A stretch of DNA of 64,000 bases from contig CP137865.1 of the NCBI GenBank assembly GCA_034406715.1, positions 1,054,001-1,118,000 of the forward strand, given 5' to 3'. The DNA is from Rhodotorula mucilaginosa. Lineage: Eukaryota > Basidiomycota > Microbotryomycetes > Sporidiobolales > Sporidiobolaceae. The notes beneath the pieces are model-generated. The model saw only the letters and a list, made by a program, of their open reading frames with translations. It had not been told where the DNA came from and did no database searches. The position numbers were made by a program, and so were the translations under genes. Below are positions 34,501 through 45,236 of the stretch, one piece after another. Within the stretch, counting starts at the first letter, position 1; each line of letters begins with the position of its first letter.

Positions 34501-37500
34501 CTCACCGAGCGCTTCCTCCGGCACGCACCGCTGGTCATGGTCGACTATCCCGGAGAGGCGTCTCTCAAGCAGATCTACGGTACCTTCACGCGCGCGATGC
34601 TCAAGGTCGCTCCGCCTCTGCGAGGTTTCGCAGAGCCGCTCACGAACGCGATGGTCGAATTCTACCTCGCGTCTCAGGACCGCTTCACTACGGACCAGCA
34701 AGCGCACTACATTTACTCGCCCCGCGAGCTGACGCGGTGGGTGCGCGGAATCTTTGAGGCGATCCGACCACTCGACACGCTGTCCGTCGAAGGTCTCGTT
34801 CGCGTGTGGGCGCACGAAGCGCTTCGCCTGTTCCAAGACCGTCTCGTCAGCGAGGACGAGCGGCGTTGGACAGACGAGCTGATCGATCAGATCGCTCTCA
34901 AACACTTCCCGACCCTGAACAAGGCCGAAGCTTTGGCTCGGCCGATCCTCTACTCGAACTGGCTCTCGCGGCACTACGTCCCCGTCGATCGCGACGAGCT
35001 CCGCGAGTACACCAAAGCACGGCTCCGTGTCTTCTACGAAGAGGAGCTCGATGTGCCTCTCGTACTTTTCAACGATGTCCTCGACCATGTCTTGCGCATT
35101 GACCGCGTGTTCCGTCAAGTCCAAGGTCACCTCCTGCTGATCGGAGTCAGCGGCAGTGGAAAGGCGAGTCTGCGTTCAGATTTGAACTGACGCGGGAGCG
35201 GCTACTGACCTTGTCTTTGGTGCTCGCAGACAACGCTCTCTCGCTTCGTCGCCTGGATGAACGGCTTGTCGGTCTTCCAGATCAAGGTCCACAACAAGTA
35301 TACCGCTGCCGACTTTGACGAAGACCTTCGTATCGTCTTGCGACGTGCCGGCTGCAAGGGCGAGAAGATTGCCTTCATCATGGACGAATCGAACGTACTC
35401 GACGCCGGCTTCCTCGAGCGAATGAATACTCTCTTGGCGAACGCGGAGGTTCCGGGACTTTTCGAGGGCGACGAGCACGCAGCACTCATGACGGCCTGCC
35501 GAGAGGGCGCACAGCGAGACGGTCTCATGCTCGACTCGGCCGAAGAACTGTACCGCTGGTTCACCGCTCAGGTGGCGCGAAACCTGCACGTCGTTTTCAC
35601 CATGAATCCGCCGACCGAAGGACTCGCCGGCCGGGCGGCAACTTCTCCAGCGCTCTTCAACCGATGCGTGCTCGACTGGTTCGGAGATTGGTCAGACCAG
35701 GCGTTCTACCAGGTCGGACTCGAGTTTACGACGGCTTTGGATCTCGACATGCCCCACTACGAGCCGCCGTCCGATTTCCCTGTCGCCTATCGCCAGCTTC
35801 CGACTCCGCCGACGCACCGGACCGCTGTCGTCAACGCGCTCGTGCACGTACACCAGTCCATGTACGAAACGAACGCCAAGCTCTCTCGTCGTCAAGGTCG
35901 CACAAACTACGCGACGCCCCGGCACTATCTCGATTTCGTCAATCAGTATGTCCGGCTCGTGACCGAAAAGAGGGACGCTCTCGAGGAGCAGCAACGCCAC
36001 GTCAACGTCGGGCTCGAGAAACTCCACGACACCGTCGCTCAAGTCGACAGCCTCCGACAAAGTCTGGCGGCCAAGCGTGTGCAGCTCGAAACCAAGAACG
36101 CGGAAGCGAATGACAAGCTGCGTCGTATGGTCGCCGATCAGCAGGACGCCGAGCAGAAGAAGGTCGCCTCGATCGAGATGTCTCGCGCCGTCGAGAAGCA
36201 GAAGGCGGCGATTGCGCAAAGGCGCGAGGCTGTCATGGCCGAACTCGCCGAAGCGGAACCCGCCGTCGAAGATGCGCAAGCGGCAGTCAGCAACATCAAG
36301 AAGCAGCAGCTCACTGAAGTGCGCTCCATGGCGAACCCGCCGGAAGCCGTCAAGCTCTCGATGGAGGCCGTCTGCATCCTCCTCGGGCACAAGATCGATG
36401 GCTGGAAAAGCGTACAAGCCGTCCTCCGCAGCGACACGTTCATATCGAGCATCGTCCACTTCGACACGGCGCGTTCGATGACACCCGAGCTGCGGAACCG
36501 TATGCGCGACGAGTACCTCTCTCGCCCGAACTTCAACTTTGAAACGGTCAACCGTGCCTCGAAAGCTTGCGGCCCGCTCGTCAAGTGGGTCTTCGCGCAG
36601 GTCAACTACTCGAACATCCTCGACAAGGTCGGGCCTCTCCGCCACGAGGTGCAGATCCTCGAGGAGCAGGCCGAGACGACTATGCACCAAGCCGATGCGC
36701 TCGCGAGCATGATCGCAGAGCTCGAGGCGCGCATCGCCTCGTACAAAGACGAGTACGCTGCGCTCATCAGCGAAACTCAGGCAATCAAGACGGAGATGGA
36801 CCGGGTCGAGATCCGCGTGGAGCGCTCTGTCAAGCTGCTCGCTAGCCTCGCCTCCGAGAAGACTCGCTGGGAGGAGAGCAGCAAGACGTTCGAAGACCAG
36901 ACGAGCACGATCGCCGGCGACGCTCTCCTGTCCGCTGCATTCCTGGCGTACGGCGGTTACTTCGATCAGGCGTACCGGCAGGGCATGTGGCACGACTGGG
37001 CGACCCACCTCGTCCACGCAGGGATCCGCTACAAGTCGGGTCTGTCCATCGCCGAGTACTTGTCGACCGCCGAGGAGCGTCTCGGTTGGCACGCCCGGTC
37101 CTTGCCGTCCGATGACTTGTGCGTGGAGAACGCCATCATGCTCAAGCGCTCGGACCGGTATCCTCTCGTCATCGACCCCTCGGGGCAAGCGACCAAGTTC
37201 CTTCTCGAGGAATACCGGGACCGCAAGCTCGCCGTCACGTCGTTCCTGGACGAGGCATTCCTCAAGAACCTCGAATCGGCGCTGCGCTTCGGCACCCCTT
37301 TGCTGATTCAGGATGTCGAGCATCTGGACCCCATCCTCAACGCGGTGTTGAACAAAGAGCTGCGCCGCGCCGGTGGTCGAGTACTCATCCGCCTTGGGAA
37401 CCAAGACATCGACTTCTCGCCCGCTTTCACGTGAGTGCAGAAATCGCGCCCGTGAGCTTCACCACTGCTTAGCTGACAATCCCGCGCTCCATGCAGGCTG

Positions 37501-40500
37501 TTCCTCTCTACGCGCGACCCGACGGCAGACTTTGCGGCCGACCTGAACTCTCGCGTGACCCTCGTCAATTTCTCGGTCAGTGCCCAACGAGTTTCCTCAG
37601 CGTGCAAGCTGCACGTGACTGACGCCTGGTGTGCACGCAGGTCACGCGTGCGAGCCTGCAAACGCAGTCACTCGCGCAAGTCTTGCGCGTGGAACGTCCG
37701 GAAGTCGACAAAAAGCGCTCCGATCTCCTTCGTCTTCAAGGCGAATTCCGCGCACGACTCTTGTACCTCGAGAAGAGTCTCTTGGATGCTCTGAACGCAT
37801 CTGAGGGTAGCATCCTCGAGAACGATACGTGAGTCAAGACCCTGGCTGTATGTCGTTCGATCCACCTGACCGAGCCGCGTTCCACCTTGCAGCGTCATCG
37901 ACACGCTCGAAACACTCAAGAAAGAGGCTTCCGACATCTCGTCGAAAGTGGCGGAAACGGACGCTGTCATGGCCGAGGTCAACAAGGTCACGAAGGTGTA
38001 CCTTCCCCTCGCGCAGGCTTGCAGCGACGCGTTCTTCATTCTCGACGAGATGCACTCCCTGAATCACTTCTACCAGTTCTCGCTGCGATACTTCCTCGAC
38101 GCTTTCGACCATGTCCTCCTTGACAACCCGAATCTGAAGGGAACGACGGACCCCCAGAAGCGTTTGCATACCGTCCTCGACGATCTCTTCCTCGCCCTCT
38201 TCAAGCGGACCGCGCGCTCGCTTCTGCACGCCGACCATCTCGTGCTCGCGGTGCTCTTGGCGCAGGTCAAGCTGCGGGCCCGCGGCGACGAGATCGATCA
38301 AGATGCGTACACCTTCCTCCTCGAAGGCACCGGAGCCAGATCTGTCGACCGCAACGACGACGACGACGACGACGGTCTCGACGCGACACAGCGCAGCAGG
38401 CTTCGCGCTCTCGCGCGGCTTCCGGGCTTCGAAGGCGTCCGCGATCACATCGACGAGCACGCCGAAGAATGGCGCCAATGTCTCGCCTCGGATGCGCCCG
38501 AAACGGCGTTGCCGAGTTTCTCCGCAGAGTCGGACTCAGTCCGGGCGACTCTGCAGAACGCACTCGTCATCAAGTGTCTGAGACCGGACCGACTCGTCCC
38601 TGCACTCGCCTGCTTCGTCGACCGCGTCTTTGGTCGCGATCTCTTGCTCGAGACCCGGTACGACCTCGACCGGTTGGTACAAGACGAGACAACGGCTTCG
38701 ACTCCGCTGTGCCTCGTGTCTGTTCCCGGACACGATGCTAGCTATCGCGTCGATGCGTTGGTGCAAGCGACTTCGGCGCGCTGCACATCCGTCGCCATGG
38801 GATCGCAAGAGGGTTACGCCCTCGCCGACCAAGCGATCGCAACGGCAGCCCGCAACGGGTCGTGGGTACTGCTCAAGAACGTCCACTTGGCGCCGTCGTG
38901 GCTCGGGCAACTCGAGAAGCGACTCCAAAACCTCGGCGCCAACCGCGCGTTCCGCCTGTTCCTGACGATGGAGGCGACGCCGAAGATCCCGGTCAACATC
39001 CTGCGCCAGGGCAGAGTCTTGATGAACGAGCCGCCCGCCGGTATCCGCGCAAACTTGCTCGACTCGCTGGGGAACGTGGACGCGCGACGACTCGCCTCCG
39101 GACCTGCCGAGAAAACTCGACTGTACTTCCTCCTCGCGTGGTTCCACGCCATTGTCCAAGAACGGTTGCGGTATGCGCCGCTCGGATGGACCAAGTCGAT
39201 CGAGTTCAACGACGCAGACTTGGCGGCAGCCCTCGCCACGGTCGACACCTGGATGTCGATTGCCGCAAAGGGGCGAGCCAATATCGATCCGGCGGCAATT
39301 CCCTGGAAGGCCATCCGAACTCTCGTCCGCGAGAACGTCTACGGAGGCAAGATTGACACGGTCTCCGACCAAGTCTTGCTTGACTCGTTCGTGGAACGTC
39401 TCTTCTCGCCAAAGGCGTACGACGTCGACTTTGCGCTCGTTCCCGGCGAACTCGACGGTACCGCGACCGCGCTCCTCGCGCCAGACGAGACTCGGCTCGA
39501 GAACTTCCTCGCCTGGGCGCGTCGCCTCCCCGAGCAGGAACCGCCGTCGTACCTCGCCCTTCCGGTCATGGCTGAACGAGTCATCTCTGCTCAACAAGGT
39601 CAGCTCGTCTCCGCAGTCAACTCCAGCCTGCTTTCAAAGCTGACATTTTCTTCCTTGCTCTGACCTAATCAGGCAACGCGCTCCTTGGCCGCCTGCTCAA
39701 GATGCGGTCTTTGGACGAGGACGACCCGCTCGCGGGAGACCTTCGAGGCGAGGGATCGCAGCAGCAACCTGCCTGGATGAGGGCTCTCAAGCAGTCGTGC
39801 CTCGAGTGGCTTCAGGCCTTGCCCGTTGTGAGTCGCAGAAAGGTTTCAGTCCGCGACGTCGATGGACAGCTCTGACACTGGCACTTTGACAGGAACCACC
39901 TTCGACGCAGTCCGATCGGGAGGTGACCCCTCTCGGTCGATTCTACGATCGCGAAGCCGGCATCGCACGGTCACTCCTCCCACTCGTCCGCGCCGAACTT
40001 GAAGCTCTGATCCAAGTCTGCGACGGCGAGCGAAGGCAGACGAACGATCTGCGGTCCCTGCTCGCCGACCTGGTCAAGGGTACCGTTCCGGCTTCGTGGC
40101 GCCAATTCCGCTGCCGCGACATGCCGGTCTCGGTCTGGATCTCGGAGCTCGTCAAACGCCTCGCCCAACTCGACCGGCTCGCCGGTTCCGATACCCAAGC
40201 ATCCGAACCGGTCTCGCTTGGCCTCCTGTTCAACCCAACTGGATTCGTTACCGCGTCGCGGCAGATGGCGGCCCATGCCCTCAAAGTCTCGCTCGAGGAG
40301 TTGACGCTCGATGTCTTACTCGAGAGTGCTCCGCCTGCGCACGGATTCGCCCTTGAAGGTGAGCAAGGTCACGCAGCACGGCGGTCTCGGCAGCTCACGA
40401 ACTCTCTCGCTGACCCTTCGACATCTCCTGCAGGCTTGACCCTGAGCGGTGCTGAGTACAAGCCGGACGGACTTCACCTCAACGACGGGTCTCCCGTCCA

Positions 40501-40699
40501 ACTTGGCACGTCGGCTCTCGTCTGGCGCTCGCCAAAGGAAGAGAAGCCTGCTTCGACAACTCGCCACGTCGAGGTTCCGTGCTTCCTCGACTCTACAAGG
40601 GCAGACATCCTCTTCCACGTCACGGTCAACCCAGCGGCAGACGTCGACCCGACCTTGGTCATCCAGCGTGCGGTCGCCGTCATCGCGGCGGCCGACTGA
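25533..40699 (+). CDS. DYN1: cytoplasmic dynein 1 heavy chain
   Basis: Minus-end-directed microtubule motor used for nuclear migration, spindle positioning and endosome transport. About 20 introns and roughly 4600 aa. The tail and linker run to about 31.9 kb. AAA1 has the P-loop [15 protein letters not shown] and [12 protein letters not shown], then [15 protein letters not shown]2 has [15 protein letters not shown]3 has [12 protein letters not shown] and [14 protein letters not shown]4 has GVSGSGKTTLSRF and [11 protein letters not shown]. The stalk coiled coils lie at about 35.99-36.31 and 36.63-36.90 kb, flanking the microtubule-binding domain ([20 protein letters not shown]). AAA5 contains [23 protein letters not shown]6 [14 protein letters not shown], and the C-terminal domain ends near [12 protein letters not shown]. 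The intron at 35164-35229 is GC-AG and splits the AAA4 P-loop after GSGK. All four nucleotide-binding sites look intact. The very long minus-strand ORFs across this gene are shadows. Confidence 0.96.
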
Positions 40700-40856
40700 G
40701 GGGGGGCAAACCGCCGCGTTTTCTGTTCTGAGCGTGTCCGCCTGTCTTTTCCGTCTTTCTCTGGCTTTCTTCGCACATTGCAATTCATTCTGTCGTTCTT
40801 CTCAACCATGCCTCGATGGCAGAGAAGCGCGCACTACTCGAGGAAGGCATGCTGCG

Positions 40857-41430
40857 TTAGAAGTCGGTCGCCCTGCCGCCGTATTGCCAATCCCCTATGT
40901 TTCGCACGTTCAGTCAGCGCCGCTCTTTCTCGGTCTCGGTCTCGAGTCAAAGGGAACGCACCATGCTTGAGCGGCTCGATCTTTGGCCCGCCGATCTCAC
41001 CCGTGACGGGGTTCCGGTCCCCTTCAAATTCAGGTTTCGGTTTCCTCCTCAGATCGGGATGCATCTCCTGTTCCGGGTCGGCTTTGCTTGTGCTTGCTCC
41101 GTCCGCATCCGATTCGAGTTTAATCCCAGGGGCGGCGGGAGTCTGCGCTCTCCTGACGAGTTCATCGAACTCGCGTTGGAGATGAGGCGGTAACGCTGGT
41201 GGGGCTGGACGGGAGAAATCGCTCTGGCGGGAGGGAGTCGCGTGCAGTGCAGAAGAGTAAGGGCGCTGTGCTTGTGCGCGTCCTGCCGTCGCAAAGGCGG
41301 AGAGTGGCGATGAAGATATTAATGTCGGAGAGCCCGATCGGATGGAACCGCAGAAGAGCGGCGGCGACGACGACGAGGAGGCTAGGCGGCGCGAGACGGT
41401 ATGCATACTCTGCATCGTGCGTGTAGACAT
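40857..41430 (-). CDS. SDH8: succinate dehydrogenase assembly factor 4 (Sdh8)
   Basis: Mitochondrial matrix chaperone that binds flavinylated Sdh1 and helps assemble complex II. Two exons, about 160 aa. The N-terminus (MSTRTMQSMHTVSRRLASSS) is Arg/Ser-rich and lacks acids, a good mitochondrial presequence. The conserved C-terminus reads FEGDRNPVTGEIGGPKIEPL, then KHGDWQYGGRATDF and stop, which is the family signature. The last exon is only about 40 nt and is recovered by splicing from GTGCGT after KHG to the acceptor before GDWQY; the unspliced frame loses the hallmark ATDF end. I chose ATG 41430; ATGs at 41415 and 41406 are possible starts too. Its 3' end meets that of the dynein gene 157 bp away. 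Confidence 0.93.
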
Positions 41431-41806
41431 GGCGCAGGACTGGGCAAGAGGATGGAAGTGAGTGAGTGGCGACGCTGGGCGAGACTCGCGTGAAATGACC
41501 ATCCGAGTGGCGGTGCACTGCATATCGGAGTCTATATCTTGACGCAAATCCATGAAAAGCACTGAGAACTCTCTTACACAGTGACCGGCGCCGCATGAGA
41601 GCCGCCGGCACGCTCGCACTTACGGACGATTCGAGGAAAAATGATATGCGTTACAACCAAAGGTAAAGGCGGAGGCGAATCCAAGCGGGACAAGTACAAA
41701 ACAAGGACCTCGGCAGTGGACGGCTCTAAGGACGCCGACCGAGGAGATCCGTAAAGAGCCAGGGTGAAGGGAGAAGATCCGGTTGCCTCTCTGCTTTCTT
41801 TTCTCT
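41431..41806. other. gap between Sdh8 and MRT4
   Basis: About 375 bp between two minus-strand genes: 3' UTR of MRT4 and promoter of the Sdh8 gene. Nothing else recognised. Confidence 0.45.
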
Positions 41807-43021
41807 TTACTCGGCGTCCTCGTCGTCGGCCATGGTGGCGGCGGTGGTCGCCTCCTCGCTGCCACCGCAGATGGAACCGTCGGTGAGGTGGATGCCGAGC
41901 AACGGGACGATCTGGAACTGTTGGGCGGGACGGAAAATGGGGTCAGCTCGAACGGACAATCCTTTCGCGAGAACCGGAAGTCTTTCTCTCTCCGCCGCGC
42001 CTTTTCAGATCGGCAGCGGGAGGTGGCAGTAAGAGATTGAATCACTCACAGTCGCAAAGGTCTTGCCAAACAGTTTGAGCAAGTTGACCTGGTTCGGGTT
42101 GAGCGTGTCGCCCTCCTTGCAGACGGTATGCGGCGCCGTCAATGTCGGGACACCCTTGAGCAGCGAAGTCGACATGCCGAGCTTGCGGAATTGCGGCTCG
42201 AGGGAATGCGGTGCGGTGTCGTCGTTGATCATGATCGGGCCTGTTGGGAGGGGGTGTGGCGTTAGTAAATTGAGACGTTCTTGCTCCGCATACGTTGACA
42301 ACCGCTTTTCCTCCGGGCAGCCTTTTCGGGCCAGGAGCGACCGACTGAGGCTTCGCCAAAGCAAGAACGTGACTCACCTGCCGGCAGCTCAAACGTCTCT
42401 GTTGCCTTGTTTCCCGTCCGGGCGAAATCTGACCGCTTGAACGACTCGAACCAGTCCGTCACGACCTCTGGTGTCTCGTTCGTGAACAGCAATCCTCGGC
42501 TTCCTTCGAGCATCTGTGCGGTAGTATCGTGGATATATGGTCAGTCATCGTGACGCACCTGGACACAGCAGCTTCGCGGCCGCGACTGGAGTGGCCGCCA
42601 GACATGCTGCATGAGACGAGTGACGCAAACCGGACGACGACTCACGTTGGCCGCCTTGTGAACGCCGAGTCGGCACTCGTCCTCCGGGGTTGCGCCGAGA
42701 GCCTTGCGCATGACGGCGTTCCGTCCGAGGAACATCCTGCAGAAAGTGTGTTGAGGGTCAGTTCCATTCCCAGTCGGGTGGGGCGCACCAATTCGAGAAG
42801 AGCGTATGAAAGGGAGAGGCTGAAGCTGACCTTGAACCCGTCCAGGCTTTGCGGACCTCTTGCAAGAGGTTGTTGCGCATGTGCTCGACATCAAAGACCC
42901 AGAGGTACTGGAACGCGTCTGCCTGTTCGCGGATCTCTTCGATGAGTTTGCCCTTGGCCTCCTTGCCCTTCTTGGCGGTCTGGGTGAGGGCTACGACTCG
43001 GTCTCGGCGGGAGCGGGGCAT
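41807..43021 (-). CDS. MRT4: mRNA turnover protein 4, ribosomal P0-like ribosome assembly factor
   Basis: Nuclear placeholder for the stalk protein P0 in pre-60S particles; it binds the 25S rRNA stalk base until exchanged for P0. Six exons or so, about 240 aa. It starts MPRSRRDRVVALTQTAKKGK, the typical Mrt4 beginning. FQYLWVFDVEHMRNNLLQ and RMFLGRNAVMRKALG are the P0-like RNA-binding segments. Later parts are GSRGLLFTNETPEVV, DWFESFKRSDFARTGNKATE, LEPQFRKLGMSTSLLKGVPT and VCKEGDTLNPNQVNLLKLFG. The end is short and acidic (MADDEDAE) and lacks the P0 stalk tail, as expected for Mrt4. Confidence 0.95.
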
Positions 43022-43486
43022 CGTGGGTGGAGCTCGAGGAGTGGAGAGAAAGATGCGAGCTGGGTGCAGTGCAGAGGCGTCGGGAGAGTCAGCGCTGGGT
43101 TCGAGGGTCCACCGCCCGGTGAACCTAGTGCTCAGCTGCAGTACTCACGTGCAGTCCAGAGTGCTCGTGAGCTGCGTACAGTCCAAGTCGGATTCGCTCA
43201 ACTCTTTCCGCCAACTTGACGCGGAACGGCAAACGAGCTCGACCACACTCGATCAATCGCGGCCACATTCCCAGGCCGGTGTGAGCGCTAGTCGTATTAC
43301 TTTCATAGCTTATTGCGATTCGCAACACGGTTTGTGCCCTCCTCGCCTTTGAGCGGGTTTGTTTGAGCATTTTTGATTTTCATCACCCGCGAGGTGTCTG
43401 CACCGCCTCCTTCCGCTCTTGCTTGTCCTCTTGATCGGCGGTGTCTCTGCTCTGCCTTGCTCATCGATCCAAGACAGTCAAGGAGG
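43022..43486. promoter_or_regulatory. divergent promoter region, MRT4 / deoxyhypusine hydroxylase
   Basis: About 465 bp between divergent starts of two translation-related genes. No specific box was identified; sharing of control is possible but not shown. Confidence 0.4.
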
Positions 43487-44870
43487 ATGGCTTCGACCGA
43501 CGAGGATGTGTACGCCGGTCTCGACCGCCAGCTTAACTCGCACGAGGTCCCGCTCGCACAGCGATTCCGCGCCCTCTTCACGCTCAAAAGTCTCGGAGGA
43601 CCCCGTGCCATCGAGGTCATCGCCAAAGGTGAGCGCGCAGTCCCTGTCCTGGTCCGCTTTCACGTTCGAGTGGCGCTGACTCGCAACCGCAGGCTTTGAC
43701 GGCGAGTCGGCCCTCCTCGGACACGAACTCGCTTATTGCTTGGGCCAACTCAAGGACCCGCGCGCGCTCCCGATCCTGACCAAGGTCCTCGAGGATGACA
43801 AAGAACACATCATGGTCCGGCACGAGGTGAGTCCGCTGAGCATCTGGCCCGCCCCGCGAGCCGGTTGTTCGGCGCCCCTGCTGATACCGCGCGATACCTC
43901 TTTGTGTGCGACAGGCTGCGGAAGCTATGGGTGCGATCGGCAGCGACGACGCTCTCCCCGTACTCCGCAAATACCTCAAGCACGACAACGCCGCGATCCG
44001 AGAGACGTGCGAGATCGCGGTCGACAAGATTGTGTTTGACAACTCGGACGCGGGAAAGGCAGCAGAGCCAAAGTGAGCCGCTCTCCTCGAGGAAGTGGGT
44101 TGGTCTGAATCGCATAACTGATCACGATAAAGTATTGCTTCGCAACAGTCAATACCCCTGCATCGACCCTGCCCCGGCCGTTTCCCACTCGCCTCTCGTC
44201 TCGTCCGCTCACTCTGCCGCCCTCGAACCCGCCTCTGCCGACCTCTCAGTCCCCGATCTCGAAAAGATCCTCCTCGACACCAAGTTGTCTCTGTTTGAGC
44301 GGTACCGCGCCATGTTTGCGCTGCGAAATGACGGGTCCCGGGAAGCCGTGTTGGCGCTCGCAAAGGGTTTCGAGGACGAGTCGGCGCTGTTCCGGTGCGT
44401 TTGTCCTTTTCTCTCTAGGATGCATGCCCATCTGAGGAGCTGACTCTTCCGAAATGAAATGGATCGCGACGACAGCCACGAGATTGCGTTCGTGTTCGGC
44501 CAGCTGTCGTCTCCCGATTCCGTCCCTTCCCTGATCGACGTCCTCCGGCGACCGCACGAGGAAGACATGGTCCGTCACGAAGCTGCCGAAGCGCTCGGAG
44601 GCATCGCGACGGGCGAGTGCCTCCCCGTCCTGAAAGAGTTTGCCGAGCGAGAAGACGTCCCGAGGGTGGTCAGGGAGAGTTGCGTCGTCGCGCTCGACAT
44701 GGTGCGTTCGTTCTTCCGCTTTTTTTCTTTCGCTCGGTTGGTGCTACTGACGACCTGTCCGCGAGCATTACTGATTTACATAAAATGACCTGCAGTACGA
44801 ATACGAGAACTCGAACGAGTTTGTCCCGTTGCCGACGCTTCCTTCCGCCGCCGCCGCCGCCTCCGCATGA
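43487..44870 (+). CDS. LIA1: deoxyhypusine hydroxylase
   Basis: Di-iron monooxygenase that completes hypusine on translation factor eIF5A. About six exons, about 320 aa. Two halves of HEAT repeats are joined by an Ala/Ser-rich linker. The four His-Glu iron-binding motifs are all present: [11 protein letters not shown] and [13 protein letters not shown] in the N-terminal half, [12 protein letters not shown] and [13 protein letters not shown] in the C-terminal half. The third one is assembled across an intron (TTCCG / CCACGAG), which confirms the splice choice. The end is an Ala-rich tail after YEYENSNEF. The size is close to the family norm of about 300-330 aa. Confidence 0.96.
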
Positions 44871-45236
44871 TGAGCCGCTCGTTTGGCTGCATCGGGTCCC
44901 TACCGGACTCTTTACTATCGGATCAAGGGCGTCTCGTCTGTCCGATCGCGGGCGGGCTCTTCCTTTGCTTCCGACGCGTCTTTTTCTTCTCCGGCCTCTT
45001 GCCCGGCACGTGTAGCTTTTAGTGTCCTCAATAGACGCATCGCAATATTCTCTCTCCCGTTATGTGTTCCTGATCGTCGGCTCTTTGAAAGCTGCGCCTG
45101 TGGTTGATATGCAAACTGCCACGTGGAATTCGAAAAAGCGGAAATCGTCTGATCAGCGATTGCCTTCGCTCGCCCTCCTTCCCCCGAGTCTCTCGCTGTC
45201 CAGCTAGAGAGCGCAGGCAGAGCAAAGCGCAACAGG
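44871..45236. other. gap between deoxyhypusine hydroxylase and SPF1
   Basis: About 365 bp between two + strand genes, holding 3' UTR and promoter. No RNA gene or repeat seen. Confidence 0.45.

Noticed and set aside
33283-35130. 615-codon open frame on the minus strand
   Set aside because: Mirror frame of the dynein AAA2-AAA4 region; codon bias in GC-rich coding DNA opens the antisense frame, and its translation has no domain.
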